Positions 50,902 through 58,187 of a stretch of DNA of 64,000 nucleotides are shown here, in pieces (position 1 is the stretch's first letter; each line of letters opens with the position of its first letter). The notes under the pieces are model-generated. The model saw only the letters and a program-made list of their open reading frames with translations, had not been told where the DNA came from and made no database searches. The stretch spans positions 620,001 through 684,000 of the forward strand of contig CAVUPF010000001.1 in NCBI GenBank assembly GCA_963743285.1, read 5' to 3'. This DNA comes from CAVUPF01 sp963743285 (GTDB lineage: Bacteria; Actinomycetota; Thermoleophilia; Solirubrobacterales; 70-9). The position numbers were made by a program, and so were the translations under genes.

Positions 50902-51729
50902 CTAGGGCTGCTGTTCGAAGGCGGCGAACCGCACCAGCAGGTACTCGCCCCCCTCGCCCGCCTCCACCCGCGTCTCGTCGGCAAGGGACTCAAGCGAGCC
51001 GCCGGCGGCGGGAACGGAAAGGCCTTCGCGGAGCGCCTCTCCCATACCCGGGGAGACCGGCCCGACCCGCAGGTCGATCCCCTCCTCATCGTCGGCAACG
51101 CTGAAGCAGGTCTGCCCGTCGGAGAACGCGGCGGGTGCCCTCGCCGCGAGTGCGTCAGTCACCAGGTAAGCGTCGCTGATGCGGTCGACCGCGATCCGGT
51201 GGCGGGCGGCGAGCGCTCCCACGATCCGAGCGAGGACTGGGGCGATCAGCTCTTGGCCGCCGATCCTCAGATCGGCGGCTTTGACGATGCCGACGCCGTT
51301 CCCTTGGTTGTTTGGACGCTTATCGCTTCCATCGGCGTCGAGCGGCAGGCGCATCGTGATCTTCGTCCCTCGATCAAGGCCGCCGGAGATCTCGAAGCTG
51401 CTCGAAAGAGCGGCGATCAGGGTCAATCCGATCCGCAGGCTCGGCCTGTCGACATCGGGGTGGGGACGGATGCCCCCGCCGAAGTCGCGGACCACTACCG
51501 TCAGCTCCCGGTCATCGGCAAACGCCTCGACCTCCAGCGGGCCGGCATCGTCGTAAGCATGGACGACGACGTTCATGCACGCCTCGGTGACAACGGTCTT
51601 TAAATCGCCGATCCCCGGCTCCTCCATCCCGAGCTGCTCCGCCAACCCGGCGACCGCGTGACGCACGACCGCCACGTTCTCCGAGCGAGCGGGAATGGTT
51701 ATCGAGAGGCCGGTGTGATCGTCACTCAT
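50902..51729 (-). CDS. RsbW-like anti-sigma factor/kinase
   Basis: GHKL-type ATP-binding protein of about 275 residues. ARSENVAVVRHAVAGLAEQL, VVTEACMNVVVHAYDDAGPL (N-box) and VVRDFGGGIRPHPDVDRPSL, RIGLTLIAALSSSFEI with the G-boxes. Residues 150-275 form a second, degenerate HATPase-like half (DALAARAPAAFSDGQTCFSV, IDLRVGPVSPGMGE). RsbW-type proteins hold SigB and phosphorylate the STAS antagonist. It is convergent with sigB and has its own SigB-type promoter. The double-domain layout is larger than Bacillus RsbW. Confidence 0.85.
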   Translation of the reverse strand: MSDDHTGLSITIPARSENVAVVRHAVAGLAEQLGMEEPGIGDLKTVVTEACMNVVVHAYDDAGPLEVEAFADDRELTVVVRDFGGGIRPHPDVDRPSLRIGLTLIAALSSSFEISGGLDRGTKITMRLPLDADGSDKRPNNQGNGVGIVKAADLRIGGQELIAPVLARIVGALAARHRIAVDRISDAYLVTDALAARAPAAFSDGQTCFSVADDEEGIDLRVGPVSPGMGEALREGLSVPAAGGSLESLADETRVEAGEGGEYLLVRFAAFEQQP

Positions 51730-51805
51730 GGCTCCGCTCATGTTGGCCCGCCTGCGATGGAGGGAATCGTGCGGCAGGAAGTATTTCGAGCCCGGATGCA
51801 TTCCG

Positions 51806-51831
51806 CTACCCCGGTCATGAAGTCCCGAAAC
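51806..51831 (-). promoter_or_regulatory. SigB-type promoter of the RsbW-like gene
   Basis: Minus strand GTTTCG-N14-GGGTAG, 76 bp upstream of the start. Autoregulation of the anti-sigma factor with sigB is implied. Confidence 0.75.
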
Positions 51832-51934
51832 TTCCTCTGTTGCATATTGAGCGAGGGATGACTCGCAGACTTGGGAGGAAAGCAGCGGATGGCGGGCGTC
51901 TCCGGTTGCCCGACAGCCAGTACCTAAGCGTGGT

Positions 51935-52303
51935 TCAGCCGCGCAGGTCGGTTATTGCGTCCTCACGGGAGCCGTGCAGCGGGATCGAAGAGTCGAGGCC
52001 GGTGATGCCGAACAACCGCTCCACCTGGTCGTTGGCGCAGCAGAGGGCGAACCGTTTTTCGCCTTGCCCGTTCTCGTCGTAGTTCAGCCGTTGCGACGCC
52101 CTGACCATTAGGGCAATGCCGGTTGAGTCGATGAACTCGCACTCCGAGAGGTCGATGAGGAGAGCAGGGCCATCGGCTGCAAATGCCGACTCCAGCGCCT
52201 CGTCGAGCCGCGGGGCGGTATCGAGGTCGAGCTCGCCACGCACAGCGATGAGCCGCACTCCATCCAAGACCTCGCTCTGCACCTCAAATGGTGCTGGATT
52301 CAT
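51935..52303 (-). CDS. STAS-domain anti-anti-sigma factor
   Basis: Product of 122 residues with RLIAVRGELDLDTAPRLDEA and LLIDLSECEFIDSTGIALMV, where the Ser of DSTG is the phosphorylation site used by RsbW kinases. A short C-terminal part (ERLFGITGLDSSIPLHGSRE) completes the STAS fold. It should bind the RsbW-like protein when unphosphorylated and free SigB. Confidence 0.93.
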   Translation of the reverse strand: MNPAPFEVQSEVLDGVRLIAVRGELDLDTAPRLDEALESAFAADGPALLIDLSECEFIDSTGIALMVRASQRLNYDENGQGEKRFALCCANDQVERLFGITGLDSSIPLHGSREDAITDLRG

Positions 52304-52467
52304 CGCGGTGCTTTCATGCCGCCCGACGTCGCTCTCCCTTTACCGCTGAGCCTTGCAATCAGACGATGCTATCCCAAGCACGGCTATCTGAATGGTGATC
52401 GCCGCCGACCCGCGAACTGTGTGGCTCATCGGAGCTGACCGGCCCCCGAGCTGCCGATCTCACCCGC

Positions 52468-52617
52468 CTATAACCGCGAGCCGCTTGTGCGTCCGGCGCT
52501 GATCCGAGGCCAGAGGAGCAGCACAAGCCCGATCACGATGCAGACGATCCCTAGGCCGTAATTCACGAGAATGGCCAGGACGATCCCGATCACGATGAGA
52601 AGCAGCGAAAGTGGCAT
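52468..52617 (-). CDS. 49-residue membrane protein, copy 2
   Basis: MPLSLLLIVIGIVLAILVNY, GLGIVCIVIGLVLLLWPRIS and a basic tail. It is nearly identical to copy 1 at 41319 at both protein and DNA level. ATG 9 bp from a SigB-type -10 box. No csbD follows here. Confidence 0.78.
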   Translation of the reverse strand: MPLSLLLIVIGIVLAILVNYGLGIVCIVIGLVLLLWPRISAGRTSGSRL

Positions 52618-52626
52618 GGCTCTCGA

Positions 52627-52651
52627 TTACCCCCTCCGGTCTCCCTTAAAC
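52627..52651 (-). promoter_or_regulatory. SigB-type promoter of the 49-residue protein, copy 2
   Basis: Minus strand GTTTAA-N13-GGGTAA. Confidence 0.78.
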
Positions 52652-52888
52652 CACGTTGAGCGCTCCCCGCCCGCTACCGCATGTCATCTCACCTCTTCCC
52701 CCGACCCCCCAGCTCGCTGATCGGTCGGGGTCCCACCCCTCTTGCCCCTGCGCCCGTCCGGCAAGCCTAGTTACAACGCCCGATCCGCTGCCTATGGACA
52801 TACTCAAAAACCAACCGCTGCATAGCCGAGGGCCGCGCAGCACTTCGAAGCAGCTAGCCGTCGAGCACGGGTGTACGGTCTCGGGTGC

Positions 52889-52975
52889 GTGGCCAATGCA
52901 CCCAGACCGATCACCGGCCGCTGCCTGTGCGGGGCCGTCAGCTATAGCGTCGACGCCGAGCCGGCTATGCGGTTG
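52889..52975 (+). pseudogene. N-terminal fragment of a GFA-family protein
   Basis: From a GTG the frame reads MANAPRPITGRCLCGAVSYS followed by VDAEPAMR. This is the start of glutathione-dependent formaldehyde-activating-enzyme-like proteins (GxCxCGAVxY zinc site). The rest is missing; the frame ends shortly after in unrelated sequence. Confidence 0.6.
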
Positions 52976-53037
52976 GCGTTGGCGGTGGCTCTGGGAGCGC
53001 CGGCCCCAGTGCATTCGTCGCCGGGCGGGCACCGGGA

Positions 53038-53313
53038 GTGACAGCGGAGGTTGTTCGCGAGGGCGACTCCGGCACGCTGCACCTCGCCGACGTCCACCAG
53101 CTTCCGGACGACAAGGTTCTTGAGGCCTGGGTGCGGCGCGGCAAGCGGATCGTCTCCGCGAACTCCCTGTTCGCCCCCGACCTCAGCGGGAGGGCGACCG
53201 CGACTATCCCGGACATGCGCGGGGTCAGCGCGGTGATGGTGACTGCCGAGCCGCGCGGCGGCACCTCTCAGCCGACCTCGGCCCCGATCATCAGCGTCGC
53301 GGTGCCGCAGTAG
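53038..53313 (+). pseudogene. C-terminal domain of a RskA-type anti-sigma factor
   Basis: The frame reads TAEVVREGDSGTLHLADVHQ, LPDDKVLEAWVRRGKRIVSA, NSLFAPDLSGRATATIPDMR and VSAVMVTAEPRGGTSQPTSA. The order (G...L.......LP....Y..W......V....F......G.....I......A..V.VT.EP.GGS..PT..P) is that of the extracytoplasmic RskA domain. The zinc-finger and membrane helix are absent, so this is a remnant, fused behind the GFA fragment. Confidence 0.75.
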
Positions 53314-53428
53314 GGCGCGCCTGGGGAGTGTCGCCCGCGATGTCACGGAGACACTCGAGCCAGGCCGCCACGAGGCTCGATTTCCGATACCCCGAAATCG
53401 CCGCTCGGAGATATAAGACTTGGAGCAG

Positions 53429-54046
53429 ATGGACGACAAGAACACCAGCCATCCCACAACCCCCCAAGCCGCGCTCGAAGTTCTGCAAGCCGGCAACAAG
53501 CGCTTCCTGGAAGGAAAGCTCGAGCGGCGCGACTACTCGCCTGTCGCCGGGCGTTTCGCCAGCGAGCAGGAGCCTTTTGCGGCGATCCTTACCTGCGCCG
53601 ACTCGCGGATCTCGCCTGAGCTGATCTTCGATCTCGCCCCCGGCAACCTGTTCATCACGCGGATCGCGGGCAACGGCGTCGACCTGGGCACCCTCGGCAG
53701 CACCGAGTACGCCGTGGCCGTGCTGGGCGCGAAGCTGATCATGGTACTCGGCCACAGCGACTGCGGGGCGGTCAAGGCGGCGCTCGCAGTGGCTCGCGGC
53801 ACCGCTTCCTACCCGGCCGCAAAGTACGGCTCAATCGGCGAGGTAGTCGGCGTTGTTCTCCCCGCGGTGCAGAGCGTTCCTCCCGGTAAGGACGCGCTTG
53901 AGCGGGGAGTGGTCGCGAACGCGTTGGCGCAGGCCACCGCACTCCGCGACCGCGGCCCGATCATCGCGCCGGCAGTAAGGGCGGGCAAGCTGGGCGTCGT
54001 TCCGGCCGTCTATGACATCGGCTCCGGACGGGTGGGGCTCGTCTGA
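53429..54046 (+). CDS. Beta-class carbonic anhydrase
   Basis: Zinc enzyme of about 205 residues converting CO2 and bicarbonate. AALEVLQAGNKRFLEGKLER, FAAILTCADSRISPELIFDL (Cys, Asp-Arg dyad), NLFITRIAGNGVD, STEYAVAVLGAKLIMVLGHS and DCGAVKAALAV supply the Cys-His-Cys zinc ligands. The ATG at 53429 is preferred to the TTG at 53420. No SigB-type promoter is seen upstream. Confidence 0.94.
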   Translation: MDDKNTSHPTTPQAALEVLQAGNKRFLEGKLERRDYSPVAGRFASEQEPFAAILTCADSRISPELIFDLAPGNLFITRIAGNGVDLGTLGSTEYAVAVLGAKLIMVLGHSDCGAVKAALAVARGTASYPAAKYGSIGEVVGVVLPAVQSVPPGKDALERGVVANALAQATALRDRGPIIAPAVRAGKLGVVPAVYDIGSGRVGLV

Positions 54047-54144
54047 GACGACGCCACAGCCTCCGGCCGATCAGCGCCTTGTCTCAAATGCAGAGGGAGT
54101 CTCGATGCTCGCTTGCCCGATTTTATTGAGCCCGTGCATTTAGG

Positions 54145-54236
54145 TTGGCGAGACCCGGGGTCGTCGTCGTGCCGGCAGGCGGGTATCGCTTCAAGCGCTC
54201 CGATGAGAGCGCCAGTCACCACTGGGGCCAACCGGC
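54145..54236 (+). pseudogene. Fragment of the 76-residue hypothetical gene
   Basis: GGYRFKRSDESASHHWGQ is encoded by DNA closely matching 34684-34744. Only the middle of that gene is present, fused to a relaxase fragment. Confidence 0.6.
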
Positions 54237-54551
54237 GAGCACGCCTACGTCGCGCTCAGCCGCGCCCGCGAGCGGACCCAGGTCTACGTGTCGCGAGAGG
54301 ACCTCGGGGAGGGGGGCATGGATACCGGCGCAATCGAACGCCTCGGCGAGCGGATGCGCCGCAGCGGGGCGCAGGAGGCGAGTATCGCCAAGGAAGCCGA
54401 CGATCGAACTTTCGAGCGTCAGGCGCGGATCGAGCGTGAGATCGACCGAGACCCGAGACCGCGACTGGGGCTTTGGGATCGAGTAGCCACTTCGAGCCGA
54501 CAGCTCCGCTTGTCCGTGCCCGTGCATTCCTCCTCGTCGTCCGCCGATTGA
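54237..54551 (+). pseudogene. C-terminal fragment of a MobF/TraA relaxase (R2)
   Basis: EHAYVALSRARERTQVYVSR, EDLGEGGMDTGAIERLGERM and RRSGAQEASIAKEADDRTFE with an acidic/basic tail. This is the same relaxase end as R1 at 27403 but starts later. It abuts the 76-residue gene fragment, showing an illegitimate junction near 54236. Confidence 0.75.
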
Positions 54552-54576
54552 CCGCGGCCCACGTTACGCTGAGGCC

Positions 54577-55287
54577 ATGGCCGGTCGGGAGCTGAAGGCA
54601 ATGTTTCGCGCCTATAAAGAGGGCGATGAGCTCGCCTTCCGCAGGGCGGCGCAGGAGATCATTGAGGAGGAGGAGGCAAAGCAACACACGGCGCTCGCCC
54701 GTGACCTTCGAGGTCTTCTTGCTGGCGGCTTGCAGACGGCGATTGCGCCAGATGTCGCTCTTCCCGCGCCGCCAAAAGACCGAGAGGGAGAGTGGCCACT
54801 GGCGGAAGTCCGCCACCCTCAGCGTGCTCTCGATGACCTGGTTTTAGATGGCAGGTTGCTCGATCGACTCAAATCCTTGATCGACGAATATGGAAGGTGG
54901 GAGGAGCTAGATCGGCGAGGAGTCCCTCGGCGCCAGCGCATCCTTCTCCATGGGCCGCCTGGCTGTGGGAAGACCAGTGCCGCGGAGGCTCTGGCAACCG
55001 AAATCGGCCTCCCTTTGGTCATCGTCCGCATCGATGCAGTCATCTCCAGCTATCTGGGGGAGACGGCGTCCAACCTCCACCGGGTCTTTGATTTCGTAAA
55101 CCGAGGATCCTGGGTGTTGCTCTTTGACGAGTTCGACGCACTCGGCAAGGCTCGCGACGACCCTGGCGAGCATGGTGAGGTGAAGCGGGTCGTCACGGCG
55201 TTCCTACAGATGCTTGACGCCTTCCGGGGATCGAGCCTCCTCCTTGCCGCCACCAACCACGAGCAGCTGCTCGACTCCGCGCTCTGA
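54577..55287 (+). pseudogene. AAA+ ATPase truncated at an attachment repeat
   Basis: The N-terminal region (MAGRELKAMFRAYKEGDELA, IIEEEEAKQHTALARDLRGL) is helical. The AAA core has RILLHGPPGCGKTSAAEALA (Walker A), VIVRIDAVISSYLGETASNL, WVLLFDEFDALGKARDDPGE (Walker B) and SLLLAATNHEQLLDSAL (sensor 1). The frame stops at DSAL, where relatives continue with the arginine finger and the C-terminal lid. The stop belongs to the repeat block beginning TCAGAAATTGC at 55290. The gene was cut when an element recombined here. Confidence 0.8.
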
Positions 55288-55289
55288 CT

Positions 55290-55400
55290 CAGAAATTGCT
55301 TCTTTGCAGACGAAGCGCATTGGAAGGCCGCTGCGGCTAGGCCTTAGCGTGAGCTTCCCAAGCTCGAGGTCACGGGTTCGAGACCCGTCGTCCGCTTCCC
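55290..55400 (+). repeat. Island repeat with attachment core, copy 2
   Basis: Same block as 29030-29144, with the tRNA-Gly 3'-half core at 55351-55400 (one substitution, CGCGGG to CACGGG). Confidence 0.85.
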
Positions 55401-55429
55401 TGCCGAGGGGTATATACGCGTGTGTGGCG

Positions 55430-55572
55430 CCGGCTGGTGGGGAGATCGTCAGCTACAAGCTGCGCTGGCGCGATGCGGACGAGAACGGGGGTCAGGGGGC
55501 AGCGCTCGAAGTCGTTCAGTGCCTTAAGTGCCACCACGCTCGGATCGCTCGACCGTGGCGTGGGATCGAGTA
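55430..55572 (+). pseudogene. Possible N-terminal fragment of a tyrosine integrase
   Basis: Just past the attachment core a frame reads APAGGEIVSYKLRWRDADEN and ends 26 codons later. YKxRWRDxxG is a common start of the arm-binding domain of phage-type integrases, which are usually next to the att site. The match is short. Confidence 0.35.
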
Positions 55573-55595
55573 GGCGCTTCGCGCCCGGCTACCAG

Positions 55596-56786
55596 TCAGG
55601 TTTTCTTCGCTGAGGACTTTCGCGGTTTGCGAAATGGCATCAGCCGACGCATGTATTCGCCAAAGCGCGGGACCGTGAAGTCAATGTAACCGTAGTTCTC
55701 GGTGCTGTAGATCAGTCCCTTGGTCAGCAACGCCTGACGCATGGGAGATAAAGCGGTAACAGTCTTACCTAGCTTGCTGGCGACCGCGCCGCTGCGAAAA
55801 GGCCCGTCGCCGAGCTCGGCCATCGCACGCATGTAGCGTTGCTCGTTAGTGGTCGCCCGCTGGATGCGGACCTCATAGATGCTGCGGTCCAAGGACTCCT
55901 GGGCTACCGGCATGGCCCTTTCAACGTCCTCAAGAGTGATCGGCGACGTGTCGGCCAGGTTCCAAGCATGTTTGCCGAGCTGCTGGATGTAGAACGGATA
56001 ACCCTCTGTCCACGCCAACGCTGCCGTCACAGCCTCCTCGGCATACTCGATGCCCAGCTTGCCGGCTGGTCCCACCAGTGCGTCGCGCGCATCCTCGTCG
56101 GGAAGGTTGGCGATGGTCGGGAAGTCGAACAACCGCTCGGCGTAGGAGCGGGCCTCGCCGGAGAGACGCGGGATTTGCGGCAGACCTGCGGCGGCGACCG
56201 CGATCGGCAGCCCTTTCTGGGTCGAGCGGTGCAAGGCACTGATCATCGACCGGTATTGGACCTCGTCGACGAATTGGACCTCGTCAAGGAAAAATGCAAC
56301 GCCTCGCTGCTTAACCCGGGCGGCTTTGCCCAACTCAAGGAAGAGCTCGGTCAGCTCGGCGGTGATTTTGCCCTCCGAGGCACCCCGCAGGTCTACCTGC
56401 AGACTGAATCCCGCCGGTCCCACCAGTTTAATCGCCTTCATACCACCCAGAACTTCGCGTACTCCGTGGCCGGCCCTCTGACTGAGCTTGAGGCGGGTCA
56501 AAGCACTCTCGGCGTCGCGGGCCAGGCTCTCGATGAGGCTTGAGTCCGGCGTCAGCTCGTGGTAGTAGGTCAGAAAGTCTCGCGCCTCGGCTAGATCCTC
56601 GAAAGCGTTCAACAGCACGGTCTTGCCGACACCGCGCAGGCCCTTAATGATCAGGCTCTGGTCGGTGGCACCGTTCTGGAGGCGGGCGATTAGGACATCG
56701 AACTGCTCCAGCTCCCTCTGTCTGCCAGCCAGCTCCGGCGGGCGAGAGCCTGCGTTGGGCGTGTAGGGGTTTGCGACTGCGTCCAC
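55596..56786 (-). CDS. AAA ATPase with C-terminal winged helix
   Basis: Protein of 396 residues starting (GTG) MDAVANPYTPNAGSRPPELA. RQRELEQFDVLIARLQNG, LIIKGLRGVGKTVLLNAFED (Walker A), GVAFFLDEVQFVDEVQYRSM (Walker B), PIAVAAAGLPQIPRLSGEA (sensor 1), then a lid and a winged-helix-like end (RSGAVASKLGKTVTALSPMR, LTKGLIYSTENYGYIDFTVP). It resembles Orc/Cdc6-shaped STAND-like ATPases of actinobacterial islands. A conserved dyad lies 27 bp upstream. Function unknown; element maintenance or defence are both possible. Confidence 0.8.
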   Translation of the reverse strand: MDAVANPYTPNAGSRPPELAGRQRELEQFDVLIARLQNGATDQSLIIKGLRGVGKTVLLNAFEDLAEARDFLTYYHELTPDSSLIESLARDAESALTRLKLSQRAGHGVREVLGGMKAIKLVGPAGFSLQVDLRGASEGKITAELTELFLELGKAARVKQRGVAFFLDEVQFVDEVQYRSMISALHRSTQKGLPIAVAAAGLPQIPRLSGEARSYAERLFDFPTIANLPDEDARDALVGPAGKLGIEYAEEAVTAALAWTEGYPFYIQQLGKHAWNLADTSPITLEDVERAMPVAQESLDRSIYEVRIQRATTNEQRYMRAMAELGDGPFRSGAVASKLGKTVTALSPMRQALLTKGLIYSTENYGYIDFTVPRFGEYMRRLMPFRKPRKSSAKKT

Positions 56787-56813
56787 TGGTCGCAGAGTAT
56801 ATGCGGTTATGCA

Positions 56814-56839
56814 CAGTTATAGCGAAATTGCTATAACTG
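56814..56839. promoter_or_regulatory. Dyad upstream of the intact AAA ATPase gene
   Basis: CAGTTATAGC-GAAATT-GCTATAACTG. Compared with the copy at 28824, one pair has changed from G-C to A-T in both arms, so the symmetry is preserved. Probable operator. Confidence 0.7.
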
Positions 56840-56884
56840 TCTATAGCTGGATTGGACGCGCACTTGCAGTCTGTCGCTCAGGAC

Positions 56885-56921
56885 GGCGAGCGCTCTTTCC
56901 AGCTGAGCTACCGGGGTCGGA
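56885..56921 (-). other. tRNA 5'-half-like fragment, copy 2
   Basis: Minus-strand sequence GGTAGCTCAGCTGG followed by AAAGAGCGCTCGCC. Diverged copy of 28896-28932; the rest of a cloverleaf is not present. Confidence 0.4.
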
Positions 56922-57000
56922 AGAACGGGTTACCCCATTCGGCAACCTGGGTAGGAACAAAATCGGGTTCATCGTGTCCATCACCGTCATCTGCTGTCAA

Positions 57001-57114
57001 CTGAGAAGTTGCTCATTTGGAGGCAAAGCGCATTGTCAAGCGGTTGATGCTAGGCCGTAGCGGGAGCTTCCCAAGCTCGAGGTCGCGGGTTCGAGACCCG
57101 TCGTCCGCTTCCCC
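57001..57114 (+). repeat. Island repeat with attachment core, copy 3
   Basis: Attachment core at 57064-57114, followed as at the intact tRNA by a relaxase end. The upstream half is diverged from copies 1 and 2. Confidence 0.85.
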
Positions 57115-57117
57115 ATT

Positions 57118-57257
57118 TTAGAGACCGGGTCACGGTCGAGACCCACGAGCGCGAGCCGCGCGAGGTGGAGGTCGACACCACGAAGTTCTCCGACCTCAGC
57201 CTGGGCTACGCCGTCCACGTCTACAAGGCGCAGGGCATCACCGCCGAGACCTCGGCC
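57118..57257 (+). pseudogene. Fragment of a MobF/TraA relaxase (R3)
   Basis: EREPREVEVDTTKFSDLSLG, YAVHVYKAQGITAETSA. Same segment as the start of R1 and about 90% alike at DNA level. It breaks off near 57257, where sequence of the SDR gene on the other strand begins. Confidence 0.75.
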
Positions 57258-58132
57258 GCGAACGCGCGCCGCAGAGCTTCGTCAAACGACTCCGGTGAGA
57301 TCCCGAACGGTTCGGCCCCGGTGGGATCGGTGACGACGGTCGCCGTGGTCAACCCCTCGACAAGCGGGCGCGCCACCTTCGTGTCAACTGGCGTGACCAG
57401 GCCGAGCCAGAGCGCCGAGAGCCAGGGCGTGATGAAGGGGACCGGCAGCTTGCGTCGCGGCCGCTTCCCCATCGCGATCGCCATCCGATCCAGCATCTCC
57501 GAATAGGAGAGTACGTCGGGGCCGCCGATCTGGACTTCGCGGCCCTCTGACTCGGGGATCTCGGGAGCGCGGCGCAGGTACTCGATCGTCGCCTCGATTC
57601 CGATCGGCTGCGTCGCTATACGCAGCCAGCTGGGGGCGATCATCACCGGCAACCGCCCCACCAGATAGCGCAGGGTCCGGTAGGACTCGCTGCCGGCGCC
57701 CACGACCATCGCCGCGCGGAAGTAGGTGAGAGGAGGACCCTCGGCGGCGAGGACGCGTGCGGTTTGATGGCGGCTGCGCAGGTGCTTTGACTTGCTCTCG
57801 TCGCCGAGCCCTCCGAGATAGATGACGCGCTTGACGCCTTCGCGCCTGGCCATCCGGGCGAAGTTCAGCGCCCCGGTCCGCTCTCGTTCGGCGTACCCGC
57901 TGACCACCGGCCATCGCGTGGACGAGGTAGTAGGCGACCTCGACGTCTCTCCCTGCGCCTGCCAGGCTCTCTGCGTCGGTGATGTCACCCATGTGGAGGT
58001 CCAGACCCGCTGCCTCAAGCGGGTGGGCCTTCGAGCGGTCGCGAACCAGGCAGCGGACGGACGACTCCGTGCCTGCCAGCGAGGTGGCCAGCCGGGCGCC
58101 GATGAAACCCGTGGCTCCGGCGATGAGAACAC
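57221..58132 (-). pseudogene. NAD(P)-binding SDR protein, frameshifted
   Basis: Atypical short-chain dehydrogenase. One frame has SVLIAGATGFIGARLATSLA and DLHMGDITDAESLAGAGRDV, YYLVHAM; after a one-base shift near 57903 the other frame continues GYAERERTGALNFARMARRE, VKRVIYLGGLGDESKSKHLR, LTYFRAAMVVGAGSESYRTL and GREVQIGGPDVLSYSEMLDR. The last ten or so codons (AEVSAVMPCAL) lie inside the relaxase fragment R3, so the natural 3' end was replaced. No good start codon is seen for the first frame. Divergent from the SRPBCC gene. Confidence 0.75.
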
Positions 58133-58187
58133 TCTGCGCGATCTCCTTAAAGGTAGCCCGATTAAACTTGACTGCCAGACTGGGGCT

